Assembly (NCBI GenBank): GCA_018399715.1
Contig: JAGYNR010000009.1
Span: forward strand, 1 to 40,774
Direction: 5' to 3'
Source: Desulfobacterales bacterium
GTDB lineage: Bacteria > Desulfobacterota > Desulfobacteria > Desulfobacterales > SKZT01
DNA: 40,774 bases
A program made the translations under genes and the position numbers. This document shows positions 7,997 to 16,734 of the stretch, in pieces. The notes beneath the pieces are model-generated. The model saw nothing but the letters and a program-made list of their open reading frames with translations. It had not been told where the DNA came from and made no database searches. Each line of letters starts with the position of its first letter. Positions within the stretch are counted from its first letter, which is position 1.

Positions 7997-8836
7997 TTCT
8001 TGCGTTTTGGCCTTGTTCCAAAGGTGCTCTTTTTGTTTACGTGGGACGGATTCAAAAGCTTTTCCATCTGTGGTACAAATCCGTTCCATGTACTTAAAGC
8101 GTTTTTCAAATTTCCTGGTAGCTTTGGAAAGAGCGGTTTCAGGATGTATACCGACAAAACGAGCCACATTGACCAAGGTAAAAAGAATATCACCAAATTC
8201 CATAGCAACAGCTTCAGGATTCAACGGCTCATCAGGGGAGCCGGTTATTTCACATTTAAATTCTTGCCATTCCTCCTCCACTTTTCTCATAACACCGCGA
8301 ATATCATCCCAATCAAAACCCATTCGGGCAGCTCTTTCGGATATCCGATAAGAGCGCATTAATGCAGGAAGACTTGCAGGGATAGAATCCAAAACTGATG
8401 TCACCCGTTTTTCTCTCCTTTCCTCCTGCTTAATCTTATGCCACTGGCGCCTCACGTCTTCAGCATTTTTAACTTGCTTATCTCCGAAAACATGTGGATG
8501 GCGACGAATCATTTTTTTCGAAATCCGTTCCAAAACATTCGACAGGTTAAATTGATTTTTTTCCCGAAACAGGGTAACAATAAATAGCAGGTGAAAAAGA
8601 ACGTCACCAAGTTCTTCGCAAACAGCCTCAGGATCATCGGATGAAATGGCATCGGTTAATTCATACATTTCTTCGATCAGGTAAACCGCCATGGAGTGAG
8701 AGGTTTGTTTTTTATCCCAGGGACATCCGTTTTCGCCCCGCAATGCCTCTATGATCTTAATCAAAGATGAAATAGTTCCGATAGACAAGTTGTTTGCGAC
8801 ATTGTGGTTGATAGAATTCAATTGGGTATATTCCAT
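7979..8836 (-). CDS. mazG: MazG nucleoside triphosphate pyrophosphohydrolase
   Basis: The protein has 285 residues and two tandem MazG domains. The first has the hallmark CPWDKKQT segment and the metal-binding set EEMYE (E55, E56, E59) followed by EELGD (E75, D78). The second carries EEEWQEF and MEFGDILF in its equivalent helices. The enzyme converts NTPs or dNTPs to NMPs plus pyrophosphate, in house-cleaning of damaged nucleotides and, in E. coli, modulation of ppGpp. It has a full-length, E. coli-like arrangement with extra residues at both ends. The start overlaps the 3' end of the upstream cvpA gene by 19 bp, indicating translational coupling. A shorter start inside the N-terminal tail is possible. 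Confidence 0.92.
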   Translation of the reverse strand: MEYTQLNSINHNVANNLSIGTISSLIKIIEALRGENGCPWDKKQTSHSMAVYLIEEMYELTDAISSDDPEAVCEELGDVLFHLLFIVTLFREKNQFNLSNVLERISKKMIRRHPHVFGDKQVKNAEDVRRQWHKIKQEERREKRVTSVLDSIPASLPALMRSYRISERAARMGFDWDDIRGVMRKVEEEWQEFKCEITGSPDEPLNPEAVAMEFGDILFTLVNVARFVGIHPETALSKATRKFEKRFKYMERICTTDGKAFESVPRKQKEHLWNKAKTQELKNQI

Positions 8837-9345
8837 GATTTTTTAAATTCTTTAATTTTTGCCGTATAGGATTGTTTCATTTCTTTGGAAATTACTATCG
8901 CCATCTTTTCCGAAATCATGGTTACATGAGGCGCCAAAAATGATGTTTTTATAATAGGAGCCCCTTTAGGCAAAAAAGCGGTCAACGCAACCAGAATTAC
9001 AGACACGATCAAAATGCCTTTTACACATCCAAAGGCTAATCCAAGGATCCGGTCAAACCATCCCATGGATGCAAGATTCATCAGATATTTAATCACTACG
9101 CCAATGAGACTGATGATAAAAAAAACGAAACAAAAAATAAATGTAAAGCTTATGATATTCAGCACAACAACGCTGGTGATCCAATGGTCCAAAGTTTTGG
9201 CCAACAGGGGATAATAAGAATATGCGGCGTAAAATCCCGCCAGAACACCAATAATAGAAGAAATTTCCTTGATCATTCCCCGGAAAATCCCACGAATCAA
9301 ACCGTATGCCAAAATAATAATGATAAGTATATCTAAAGGATTCAT
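8818..9345 (-). CDS. cvpA: CvpA family inner-membrane protein
   Basis: The protein has 175 residues from the ATG at 9345, beginning MNPLDILIIIILAYG, the typical CvpA N-terminus. A longer frame back to 9477 adds 44 residues with no family resemblance and was not used. Four hydrophobic segments are visible (about residues 4-20, 26-45, 62-88 and 103-125), with the conserved GLIRGIFRGMIKE between the first two and FDRILGLAFGCVKG before the fourth. CvpA proteins are needed for colicin V production in E. coli and are linked to envelope homeostasis; the molecular activity is not settled. It overlaps mazG downstream. No strong ribosome site lies near the chosen ATG (AAGAGG is 15 bases away), which is the main doubt about the start. 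Confidence 0.85.
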   Translation of the reverse strand: MNPLDILIIIILAYGLIRGIFRGMIKEISSIIGVLAGFYAAYSYYPLLAKTLDHWITSVVVLNIISFTFIFCFVFFIISLIGVVIKYLMNLASMGWFDRILGLAFGCVKGILIVSVILVALTAFLPKGAPIIKTSFLAPHVTMISEKMAIVISKEMKQSYTAKIKEFKKSWNIPN

Positions 9346-9505
9346 TCTAAGATGATTCAACCTCTTTTGATTGTTTTTCCAAAACGCCTGTCTACTGTCT
9401 ATAGGATAGTCGGTGATATATAAAATACGGCAAGTACTCAGGCTTGTCATCATCAATAAAAATGAAAAATTTAACAAAGATTCTTTGTTTTCGTCAAGTT
9501 AATTT

Positions 9506-9760
9506 TATTGTAAGCAGCGCTTCTAATTTTGACTCAAACATCAAGATCCGATGTTAGAAGTTAATAATCGTTATCGGAATCGGGATCGCTATCGAATATG
9601 TTGCCTTTGAGGTGTACTCGATTTCGATTTCGATCCCGATAGCGAATCCATTATTTCATGCGATTGTCATAATTAGTGCCCGAACGAAAACTGTCTTTTT
9701 CAGCAACCTTTAAAGATTTTTCTGAAAATAAAATCAAAATTAGAATTGCTGTATTGTAAG
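9506..9760. mobile_element. 170-bp MITE-like element, copy A, interrupted by a second repeat
   Basis: The element spans 9515-9751, with a 9-bp direct repeat TATTGTAAG on each side (9506-9514 and 9752-9760). The ends are inverted repeats matching at 16 of 19 positions (left CAGCGCTTCTAATTTTGAC). The interior is a long imperfect palindrome around TTGCCTTTGAG, made of six-base GATNNC-like units. It is 237 bp here because 67 bp (61 bp plus a duplicated AATTAG) have been added at 9677-9743. Removing these leaves 170 bp, exactly the size of copy B near 30 kb. No coding capacity. It fills most of the gap between cvpA and the cysteine-motif gene. Confidence 0.8.
9677..9743 (+). repeat. Fragment of the TAGTGCCTGAACG repeat family inserted into the 170-bp element
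   Basis: The inserted sequence begins TGCCCGAACGAAAACTGTC, matching the start of the dispersed repeat family, and is flanked by AATTAG at 9671-9676 and 9738-9743. The uninterrupted site (GTCATAATTAGAATTGCT) exists in the other copy of the 170-bp element. Inside, TTTTTCAG and CTGAAAA can pair into a hairpin. Confidence 0.7.
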
Positions 9761-9775
9761 GCATGGCAGGAAATA

Positions 9776-9805
9776 ATTGTGCCGAGGGTCACAATCATTT
9801 TTTTT
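9776..9805. terminator. Hairpin after the cysteine-motif gene
   Basis: ATTGTG (9776-9781) and CACAAT (9790-9795) form a 6-bp stem with an 8-base loop. On the plus strand a run of eight T residues follows; on the minus strand the tail is only TTATTT. It lies 20 bp past the end of the minus-strand kinase/cysteine-motif pair, so it may terminate that operon, although the better T-tract faces the other way. Confidence 0.35.
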
Positions 9806-9815
9806 CGAATCTTCC

Positions 9816-10508
9816 TTAAGGTCTGAAAAGATATTCTACAGAGTTAAAACTATAGCTAATTTCCCGGGAAAGAATTTGGCTGAGCGAGTGGAGGATGTTG
9901 ACCGCATTTTTGTCAGCATCTTTTTTTACGACACTGTTCAACCGTGCCATGAGTCCTTTATTGATTATCCGTACTTTTTGATAATGCTGATTAAGCGATT
10001 CAAGATTAAATTCGCTGACACCTTTTTCCTTGCAATCAAAATATTGTTTTAAAAGATGAACAGAGGCAACCCGAAATACAGTTTCCTGGATAGTGGAAAA
10101 AGGCAGATGAAATCTTGCCATGGGTTTGAAAAAAGACATGACGGGGCAATCACTGGTAGCCATAACAATACCAAATACAGAAGCCAATCCCTCCATGATA
10201 GAGGTTTTTTTGATATAGGTACGCTCGACAGTAGTACATCTAACGATGCACTTGTCAAAAGACGGCATGTTCTTAAAGTCTTCACAAAGTTTACCAATAT
10301 TTACAGCTATAGGACAATAGGAAACGTCTTTATCGTTTAAGGGACAGCATTGACATTGAAGATACGATAGTCGCATCCAGGCGGCCTTTTCAATTTTCTC
10401 ACAGGTAATAAATGAAATCGTATTCGGATCGAGCAGAATCCTGAATATTTTTTTGCTGCCGTCTTGAAGCCGAAATTCGTAATATATTTTGTATGGCTCT
10501 CGATTCAT
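9816..10508 (-). CDS. Uncharacterised cysteine-motif protein coupled to an atypical kinase
   Basis: The protein has 230 residues and no signal peptide or membrane segment. The N-terminal 35 residues look like a beta-hairpin domain (KIYYEFRLQDGSKKIFRILL). A conserved-looking cluster follows: C52, C54, C55 and C65 in QCQCCPL...YCPIAVN, then C75, C87 and C91, suggesting a metal site. A middle segment, MEGLASVFGIVMATSDCP...FFKPMARFHLPF, is helical. I recall similar proteins as a domain of unknown function in Desulfobacterota (possibly DUF6901), with no known role. Its ATG overlaps the TGA of the kinase gene (ATGA), so the two proteins are probably made in linked amounts. Function unknown. Confidence 0.75.
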   Translation of the reverse strand: MNREPYKIYYEFRLQDGSKKIFRILLDPNTISFITCEKIEKAAWMRLSYLQCQCCPLNDKDVSYCPIAVNIGKLCEDFKNMPSFDKCIVRCTTVERTYIKKTSIMEGLASVFGIVMATSDCPVMSFFKPMARFHLPFSTIQETVFRVASVHLLKQYFDCKEKGVSEFNLESLNQHYQKVRIINKGLMARLNSVVKKDADKNAVNILHSLSQILSREISYSFNSVEYLFRP

Positions 10509-12562
10509 GATTCATTCGATGGAAATTTAATCTTAAACGTGTTCTCGATAGAAACTTTTTTTTCTTTTGTAATTTCAAAGGAAGCTGCTCTGCCGTGTTG
10601 GATTTTACCGAGTGTCATAGACATTTCCTGCAATACCACCTGAAACATAAATTGCATTATATCAAAGGCAGTCATAAATAAATCTTTTTGGGAGAATGTA
10701 TTGCTCCATCTGTCATATTGAATCACCAATGACTTCAATTCTTCCAGTTCTTTGATAAAATCAATAATCCAAAGACGCGCTTCAGGTGCTATCCGGGGAA
10801 CATTGATCCCATTTTCCCATCGTTTACGGTAGGTCTTCAGCATTTCACAGGAAGCATCTGTTAATTTGTCAATACTGTTTCGAGCTTTGAATACATCCTG
10901 ATCCTTTATTTTTTGTTGAATAATATTATGAATACGATAACATTGGTTTATTGCTTCCTGATAAAATATTTTTTGGGTATGGGTTGGAAGCGAAATCTTA
11001 ATTGCTTTTAAAGAAGCCTGATGTGCATCAGTCTTTTTTTGAAATTCCTCTTTCGCCGTAAGCCAGAAACGGAGGCTGTTTTTTTGAAAAAAATCCTTCA
11101 TCGGCGGTCTTTGGGATTCAGGGATTGTCATAAGCTTTATGATTTTATACAGCATATTTCGAGACTGGACAAAAAGAGGCTTTCCCGTTGTTGTAATAAA
11201 TATGATGCATACAGCGGCGTGCCAGTCCTGTAGATGGAGAATTCTGGGGACTTTTTCAAATGCAGCTTCTATAATCGAGTTTTCAACAAAATTAGAAGGG
11301 GTCGCGTAAGAAGGGGTGCCTCCAAGAAGTGGTTGTTTAAGAGATTTATTTTTTGGAATCTCAAAAGAAATTGCTGTTTCCAAATCTATCAATCCTAACC
11401 TGACAACATTTTCATAAGCCCAATAAACAGAATTTCTAGCTAATTCCATCATTACAAACATATTATCAGGTTTTAAATCCCGAAGGGCCACTTGCTTTTC
11501 TTTCAGGTCTGTCACAAGCCGAAGAATACTGGTAATAATGCTGGAGATCCGGCCTGTGTTTTGGTTGAATATCTCCTGCCGAACATGATCACTGACCGTC
11601 TGTATGAAGCGTTGAATTTGTGCCCGACGAGTATAAAGTAAATCTTTGATCGTGACATTGAGTTCATCAAAAAATGTGGAACTGACATCTGGCTCATTTG
11701 TTATGTCTTCTTTTTTGATCAAAAATCTTAGAAACCAGTACCGTTTACGGTATGGAGATATATTATGTGTCAGACCGTAATGATCCAGTATGTTGTCGAT
11801 CTTACGCTCATATTCCTTATACACATCGTTGATATTTAACCATACCGGAACATTTGCCAATCCGTATTTTTCTTCAAATTTATGAAAATTTAAAATAATA
11901 TCCGGCGACCAAATAATTTCCTGCTGAATTTTGTCATCGATATTGAACATATCCTTAATAATTTGAGACAGAAAAGAATATTTGGAAATGTCCATGAAAT
12001 ATACAAAGGAGCCATCAATTTTCAAATATTCCTGGAATTGTGGAAATTGCAGCAATCGCTCCGTACATTTATCTTCAATCTCTTCCGGCATCCAGCCCAT
12101 CCCCTCATAAAAGGTGGGAATTCGTTTCAATATCGGGGAAACCTGCGGGGCTATACAATGAATCTCTGGAGCAAGCTTTGTTGCAATCTGCCGTTCGATT
12201 TTTATGCCTTCGATATAATCGCTCAGATTGGAAATCGGTTTGCGGGGTATTTTAACCACAAGTACATCGTCATAGGTGACCTTGAAACATTTACTCTTAC
12301 CACCACCGGTTTCTCCGAGATGAGTAATCCCCATTAATCTTGATGTCCATTTGTCAAAACTTTTAACAGCTAATTCATAAGTAAAGAGCTCTCCTTGAAC
12401 TTTATCTAACTGCTTGAATTGTTTGGGAGCGATTTTCGGACATTTCATTTGGACAGTATAAAGATTAAGAAAAAAATCAACCACCTTCGCCCGGTTTTTC
12501 AGCCTTCGGTCAGCCTGGATTTTTTGCTGTAGATTCTTTTTAAACTCAAGCGGCAGCTTCAT
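10505..12562 (-). CDS. Atypical eukaryotic-like protein kinase with long C-terminal helical region
   Basis: The protein has 685 residues from the ATG at 12562, which has AGGA four bases upstream; a start nine codons earlier is possible. Kinase motifs in order: a glycine-rich loop GETGGGKSKCFKV (about 83-95), VVKIP with lysine K104, a helix with IERQIA, the catalytic loop ALRDLKPDNMFV (D362, N367) in which Leu replaces the His of HRD, LIDLETA (D393) in place of DFG, and GGTPSYATPSNF like an activation segment. An insert of about 230 residues between the lysine and the catalytic loop is unusually large. Roughly 260 residues after the kinase core are helical and unrecognised. Catalytic Lys, Asp, Asn and Asp are all present, so activity is plausible. 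Translationally coupled to the cysteine-motif protein. Confidence 0.75.
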   Translation of the reverse strand: MKLPLEFKKNLQQKIQADRRLKNRAKVVDFFLNLYTVQMKCPKIAPKQFKQLDKVQGELFTYELAVKSFDKWTSRLMGITHLGETGGGKSKCFKVTYDDVLVVKIPRKPISNLSDYIEGIKIERQIATKLAPEIHCIAPQVSPILKRIPTFYEGMGWMPEEIEDKCTERLLQFPQFQEYLKIDGSFVYFMDISKYSFLSQIIKDMFNIDDKIQQEIIWSPDIILNFHKFEEKYGLANVPVWLNINDVYKEYERKIDNILDHYGLTHNISPYRKRYWFLRFLIKKEDITNEPDVSSTFFDELNVTIKDLLYTRRAQIQRFIQTVSDHVRQEIFNQNTGRISSIITSILRLVTDLKEKQVALRDLKPDNMFVMMELARNSVYWAYENVVRLGLIDLETAISFEIPKNKSLKQPLLGGTPSYATPSNFVENSIIEAAFEKVPRILHLQDWHAAVCIIFITTTGKPLFVQSRNMLYKIIKLMTIPESQRPPMKDFFQKNSLRFWLTAKEEFQKKTDAHQASLKAIKISLPTHTQKIFYQEAINQCYRIHNIIQQKIKDQDVFKARNSIDKLTDASCEMLKTYRKRWENGINVPRIAPEARLWIIDFIKELEELKSLVIQYDRWSNTFSQKDLFMTAFDIMQFMFQVVLQEMSMTLGKIQHGRAASFEITKEKKVSIENTFKIKFPSNES

Positions 12563-12607
12563 GTTTTCCTGTCCGTTTAGAAATCTCACAATCGCTTAAA
12601 AGTATTT

Positions 12608-12689
12608 AGAGCCTGAACGAAAACTGTCTTTTTCACCAATATCTGCGTCAGGCTCAAATTTTAATCTTCGAAATACTCAATTTATGTCT
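12608..12689 (+). repeat. TAGTGCCTGAACG-family repeat, long copy
   Basis: These 82 bp match the reverse complement of 21120-21201 at 76 of 82 positions by eye. It starts AGAGCCTGAACGAAAACTG and ends ACTCAATTTATGTCT. It contains its own small inverted pair (GAGCCTGA and TCAGGCTC). It is non-coding and lies upstream of the kinase gene. An inverted repeat GATACATC/GATGTATC follows at 12693-12700 and 12717-12724. Confidence 0.8.
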
Positions 12690-12804
12690 AAGGATACATC
12701 CAAAATCATATGTTTAGATGTATCACACGGTTCCTGAAGGTATCAATAGATTTTCTTCGTCAGTCGTTCAGAAAAATTGATATGAAGGTTACAAGGATTG
12801 AAGG

Positions 12805-12857
12805 ATAAAAAACACGAAAGCCACCGAGCCGGAATCAGTTCCAGTCCTGTGGCTTTC
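12805..12857 (-). terminator. Rho-independent terminator of ppdK
   Basis: On the minus strand, GAAAGCCAC and GTGGCTTTC form a perfect 9-bp stem around a 24-base loop (itself partly pairable), followed by GTGTTTTTT. It begins 21 bases after the ppdK stop codon. Confidence 0.8.
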
Positions 12858-12878
12858 AATTTTAACGCATGACCAATT

Positions 12879-15605
12879 TTAGCCTTGGTTTCTGATGGCT
12901 GCGTGGGCAGCAGAAAGACGTGCAACCGGCACCCGAAAAGGAGAGCAGGAAACGTAATTTAATCCAAGCCTGTGACACAAATCGATAGATTTCGGATTAC
13001 CGCCGTGCTCGCCGCAGATACCACACTCCATTTCAGGTCGAACACCTCGTCCTTTTTTAACCGCCATTTTCATCAATTGCCCCACACCGTCTTCATCGAT
13101 AACGGTAAAAGGATTTTCCGGCAATATTCCGCTTTCCATGTATTCAATAAGAAAGCTGGATTCAGCGTCATCACGAGAGATACCAAAAGTGGTCTGGGTT
13201 AAATCGTTGGTGCCGAAAGAGATAAATCCGGCATATTCTGCAATCTGATCAGCAGTAAGTGCTGCCCGCGGGATTTCGATCATGGTGCCGAATTTGTAAT
13301 CAATTTCCATATCTTTTTCTTCCATGACCTTTCTGGCCTCTTGCTCTAAAACTTTACGTTGACGTTTGAGTTCATTTACATGACTGGTAAGCGGTATCAT
13401 AATTTCCGGATGTACATCGACACCATCTTTTCTCACCTGGCAGGCAGCTTCAAAAATTGCCCGCACCTGCATCATAGTCAGTTCCGGAATATGTATACCC
13501 AGCCGTACCCCTCGTAACCCCAGCATTGGGTTTTCCTCACGGATACTTTCTACCCGTTTCAAAATTTGTTCTTTTATTTTGATCTGTTGCAGAAGATCAT
13601 CAATTTCTGAAAGGTTGGGAGCATGAATCAGCCGAATTTTCATATCCGCCAAATCTTTCATCAAATCGATATGATTGGGCAAAAACTCATGAAGGGGTGG
13701 ATCAATCAACCGAATAATTACCGGAAGGCCATCCATGGCCGTAAAAAGGCCGACAAAATCCTCGCGCTGGAAAGGTAATAGGGAATCAAGAGCTTCCCGA
13801 CGTTCAATCGGAAGGTCTGTCATGATCATTTTTTGAACAAAAGGAAGCCTTTCTGTTTCCATAAACATATGTTCAGTTCTGCACAGACCAATACCTTCCG
13901 CACCATATTCACGGGCACGTTTTGCATCGCGGGGATAATCCGCATTAGTCCAGACACCCAGCTTTCTGAATTCATCAGCCCAGGAAAGAAGCTTGAGCAG
14001 CCAGGGATCGTTAAAATCCGGCACAACAGTGTTAAGCTTGCCAAGATATACCTCCCCGCTGTTGCCACTGATAGAAATAAAATCACCCTCGTTGATTATT
14101 TTATCATTTACCTGTATCTGGCGCTTACCCGTTTCGATATTCATGGCTGAAACACCAACTACGGCAGGTTTTCCAAATTGTCGAGCGACGAGAGCGGCAT
14201 GACTTGTCCGTCCTCCCCGGCTGGTGAGAATTCCCCTGGCTGCCAGCATACCATGGACATCGTCGGGTTTGGTTTCAGGACGAACCATAATGACATCCTT
14301 GCCTTCTTTTGCCCAGGTTTCGGCAAGGTCGGCATCCAACGCCGCAATTCCATAGGCAGCGCCCGGGGACACATTCAACCCGCGCGCCACCCTGCGCCCC
14401 TCAGCCCTGGCTTTTGCCAGAGACTCTCTGTCAAACTGGGGATGAAGAAAAAAATCAACTTGTTCCGGAGTTACCCGCATGACAGCTTCTTCTTTTGAAA
14501 TCAGACTTTCCTCACACATTTCGACTGCGATGCGTACCGCAGCGTTAGCGGTGCGTTTGCCATCACGAGTCTGAAGCATCCACAGTTTGCCTCTTTCAAT
14601 GGTAAACTCAACGTCCTGCATTTCCCGGTAGTGCTTTTCCAACCGATGACAAATTTTTTCAAACTCAGCATGAGCTTCGGGCATTTCCTGCTTGAGCTGA
14701 TCAATATCTTTGGTCAATCTTATGCCGGCTACAACATCTTCTCCCTGGGCATTTGTCAGGTAATCTCCCTCGATTTTGTTTTCGCCTGTAGAACCATTTC
14801 GGGTCATTGCTACGCCGGTGGCACTGTCGCTTCCCATGTTCCCAAAAACCATCGTGACAATATTGACAGCTGTTCCCATATCGTGGGGTATATTGGAAGC
14901 ATTACGATAGTCAATGGCTCTTTTTCCGTTCCAGCTTTTAAAAACGGCTTCGGTGGCTAGTTTTAACTGTTCGTGAGGTTCTTCGGGAAAACTATGACCC
15001 GTTTTGTGACGATAAATACTTTTAAATTTTTCCACCACCTTTTTCCAGTGATCGGCGGATAACTCAGCATCTGTTTCGACACCAGCGGCTTTCCGGGTTG
15101 CTGTAAGAACATCTTCAAAATCATCATCCGGCAACGCCATAACGACAGCTCCAAACATCTGTACGAGTCTTCGATAGGCATCAAAAACAAACCGCTCATC
15201 ATTGGTAAGCTCGATCATGCTTTGAGCTGTTTTATCATTTAATCCGATATTCAACACCGTGTCCATCATGCCGGGCATCGAAAACTTGGCCCCGGAACGA
15301 CAAGAGATTAACAGGGGATTTTTAGTATCACCAAATTTTTTCCCGGATTTTTCTTCGACGTTTTTTAAAGCTTTCTGTACTTGCTCCCACATGCCATCAG
15401 GAAATTTTCCACCAGAGTTCAGATACTCAATGCACGCTTCTGTAGTTATCGTAAATCCTGGTGGAACCGGAACGCCGATACGCGTCATTTCTGCCAGATT
15501 TGCCCCTTTGCCCCCCAAAAGTGATCTTACATTTTCCCAATTGCCGCCTACATATCCCTTCGCCGTTTCTACCTCCTCAAATGAATAAACCCACTGCTTT
15601 GCCAT
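12879..15605 (-). CDS. ppdK: Pyruvate, phosphate dikinase
   Basis: The protein has 908 residues, normal for the family. The enzyme interconverts pyruvate, ATP and phosphate with PEP, AMP and pyrophosphate. Domains in order: an N-terminal ATP-grasp (LLGGKGANLAEM at 29-40, SCRSGAKFSMPGMMDTVL near 101-118), the swivelling phosphohistidine domain with GGRTSHAA (H469), and a C-terminal PEP/pyruvate TIM barrel with MLGLRGVRLG, SFGTNDLTQTTFG and the catalytic-cysteine segment CGICGEHGG. The start is firm: AGGAGGAG lies seven bases upstream, and MAKQWVYSFEE is a standard N-terminus. A sigma-70-like promoter lies upstream and a strong terminator downstream, so it is a single-gene unit. No PPDK regulatory protein is adjacent. 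ppsA lies 1.1 kb beyond its start, on the same strand. Confidence 0.97.
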   Translation of the reverse strand: MAKQWVYSFEEVETAKGYVGGNWENVRSLLGGKGANLAEMTRIGVPVPPGFTITTEACIEYLNSGGKFPDGMWEQVQKALKNVEEKSGKKFGDTKNPLLISCRSGAKFSMPGMMDTVLNIGLNDKTAQSMIELTNDERFVFDAYRRLVQMFGAVVMALPDDDFEDVLTATRKAAGVETDAELSADHWKKVVEKFKSIYRHKTGHSFPEEPHEQLKLATEAVFKSWNGKRAIDYRNASNIPHDMGTAVNIVTMVFGNMGSDSATGVAMTRNGSTGENKIEGDYLTNAQGEDVVAGIRLTKDIDQLKQEMPEAHAEFEKICHRLEKHYREMQDVEFTIERGKLWMLQTRDGKRTANAAVRIAVEMCEESLISKEEAVMRVTPEQVDFFLHPQFDRESLAKARAEGRRVARGLNVSPGAAYGIAALDADLAETWAKEGKDVIMVRPETKPDDVHGMLAARGILTSRGGRTSHAALVARQFGKPAVVGVSAMNIETGKRQIQVNDKIINEGDFISISGNSGEVYLGKLNTVVPDFNDPWLLKLLSWADEFRKLGVWTNADYPRDAKRAREYGAEGIGLCRTEHMFMETERLPFVQKMIMTDLPIERREALDSLLPFQREDFVGLFTAMDGLPVIIRLIDPPLHEFLPNHIDLMKDLADMKIRLIHAPNLSEIDDLLQQIKIKEQILKRVESIREENPMLGLRGVRLGIHIPELTMMQVRAIFEAACQVRKDGVDVHPEIMIPLTSHVNELKRQRKVLEQEARKVMEEKDMEIDYKFGTMIEIPRAALTADQIAEYAGFISFGTNDLTQTTFGISRDDAESSFLIEYMESGILPENPFTVIDEDGVGQLMKMAVKKGRGVRPEMECGICGEHGGNPKSIDLCHRLGLNYVSCSPFRVPVARLSAAHAAIRNQG

Positions 15606-15645
15606 GACGCTCCTCCTGAAAGATATAAAAATGATGGATCAAAAG

Positions 15646-15673
15646 ATTATATAGATCGTGTGCTTTTTTGTAA
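15646..15673 (-). promoter_or_regulatory. Sigma-70-type promoter for ppdK
   Basis: On the minus strand TTACAA (15668-15673) and a perfect TATAAT (15646-15651) are separated by 16 bp. Transcription would start about 35 bases before the ATG, leaving a leader that carries the strong ribosome site. Confidence 0.5.
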
Positions 15674-15904
15674 TTTAAGGATAATAATATCTTATTATTC
15701 AAAAAAATGGTTTTGGGAAATTTTTTTTGTTTTGTCAAGCAGTTTTATATTACAGGTAATTGAAGTACAGGCATTTTAATGATAAAAGAATAAACTCAAT
15801 TTTTGTTAGACAATATGAATGCCAACAGAATAAAAAGACAATTGGGCAATGAAAAAAATATCAACGATCAATATACACCTTTTAAAAAGTGCGGAAGCAA
15901 GCAG

Positions 15905-16690
15905 ATGATTCTATTTGATAGTCACAGTCATTTGAATGACAGGATATATGACCAGGATTTAAATGACGTTCTAAAAAGAGCGTCCGACGCCGGTGTTGCC
16001 AAGATGATGGTGGTCGGCATTACACTGAAGAGCTGTTTAAAAGGTACCGAATTGGCTGAAAAATATGCTGAGCTGTATGCTTCTGTCGGCATTCATCCCC
16101 ATGATACCAAAGATTGCAGTGAAAAGGTCATTCAAACGCTTAAAGGACTCTCACAAAGTTCAAAAGTATGCGCCTGGGGAGAAATCGGGCTTGATTTCAA
16201 CCGTATGTTTTCATCCCGTGCTGATCAGGAAAAATGGTTTTGCCGGCAACTCGAAGTTTCGGGAGAGCTTGGGCTTCCGGTTATTTTTCATGAACGGGAC
16301 AGTAAGGGGCGCTTTCTGGATATACTTAGATCAGAGTTTGCACCGGGAAGGCAGGGCGTGGTTCATTGTTTCAGCGGAAATCGCAAAGAGCTTCTGGCCT
16401 ATCTGTCCATGGGCCTTCATATCGGAATTACAGGAATTTTGACAATTCAAAAAAGAGGAGAATATCTCAGACAACTGGTACCTCATATACCCCGGGACCG
16501 CATTCTGGTCGAAACTGATGCTCCTTTTCTGACACCTGCACCGGAAAAAAACCGGACCCGAAGAAATGAGCCCGCGTTTGTAAAATCAGTTCTTTTAAAA
16601 CTGGCGAAGCTAAGAAATGAAGAGCCAGAGGTTCTTGCTTCCGCGGTATATGAGAATACCTGCAAGTTATACCAGATTCCGGATGCCTGA
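15905..16690 (+). CDS. tatD: TatD family metal-dependent hydrolase/DNase
   Basis: The protein has 261 residues from the ATG at 15905, the usual length for the YcfH/TatD group. It begins MILFDSHSHLND with the HxH metal ligands H7 and H9. GGAAG lies eight bases upstream. A longer in-frame start at 15803 adds 34 Lys/Asn-rich residues unlike the family and was rejected. Other motifs are GEIGLDF (metal-bridging Glu), VIFHERDS, VVHCFSGN and LVETDAPFLTP, all characteristic. TatD proteins are Mg-dependent 3'-5' exonucleases or related hydrolases acting in DNA repair or processing. The gene stands alone between two minus-strand PEP-metabolism genes, converging on ppsA. Confidence 0.93.
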   Translation: MILFDSHSHLNDRIYDQDLNDVLKRASDAGVAKMMVVGITLKSCLKGTELAEKYAELYASVGIHPHDTKDCSEKVIQTLKGLSQSSKVCAWGEIGLDFNRMFSSRADQEKWFCRQLEVSGELGLPVIFHERDSKGRFLDILRSEFAPGRQGVVHCFSGNRKELLAYLSMGLHIGITGILTIQKRGEYLRQLVPHIPRDRILVETDAPFLTPAPEKNRTRRNEPAFVKSVLLKLAKLRNEEPEVLASAVYENTCKLYQIPDA

Positions 16691-16723
16691 CAAAATATCC
16701 TTGGCCAGGCCTGATTTTTTTTT
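16685..16723 (+). terminator. Weak terminator between tatD and ppsA
   Basis: GCCTG (16685-16689) and CAGGC (16706-16710) can pair, and nine T residues follow at 16715-16723. The stem is short and the loop long, so this is a tentative call; it overlaps the end of tatD. Confidence 0.3.
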
Positions 16724-16734
16724 GCATTGATCAA

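Noticed and set aside
9346-9477. N-terminal extension of CvpA
   Set aside because: The extra 44 residues have no CvpA resemblance. The family start MNPLDILI is at 9345.
9550-9660. Possible CRISPR or tandem-repeat array of GATNNC hexamers
   Set aside because: The units are part of a palindromic element with inverted ends; there are no regular spacers.
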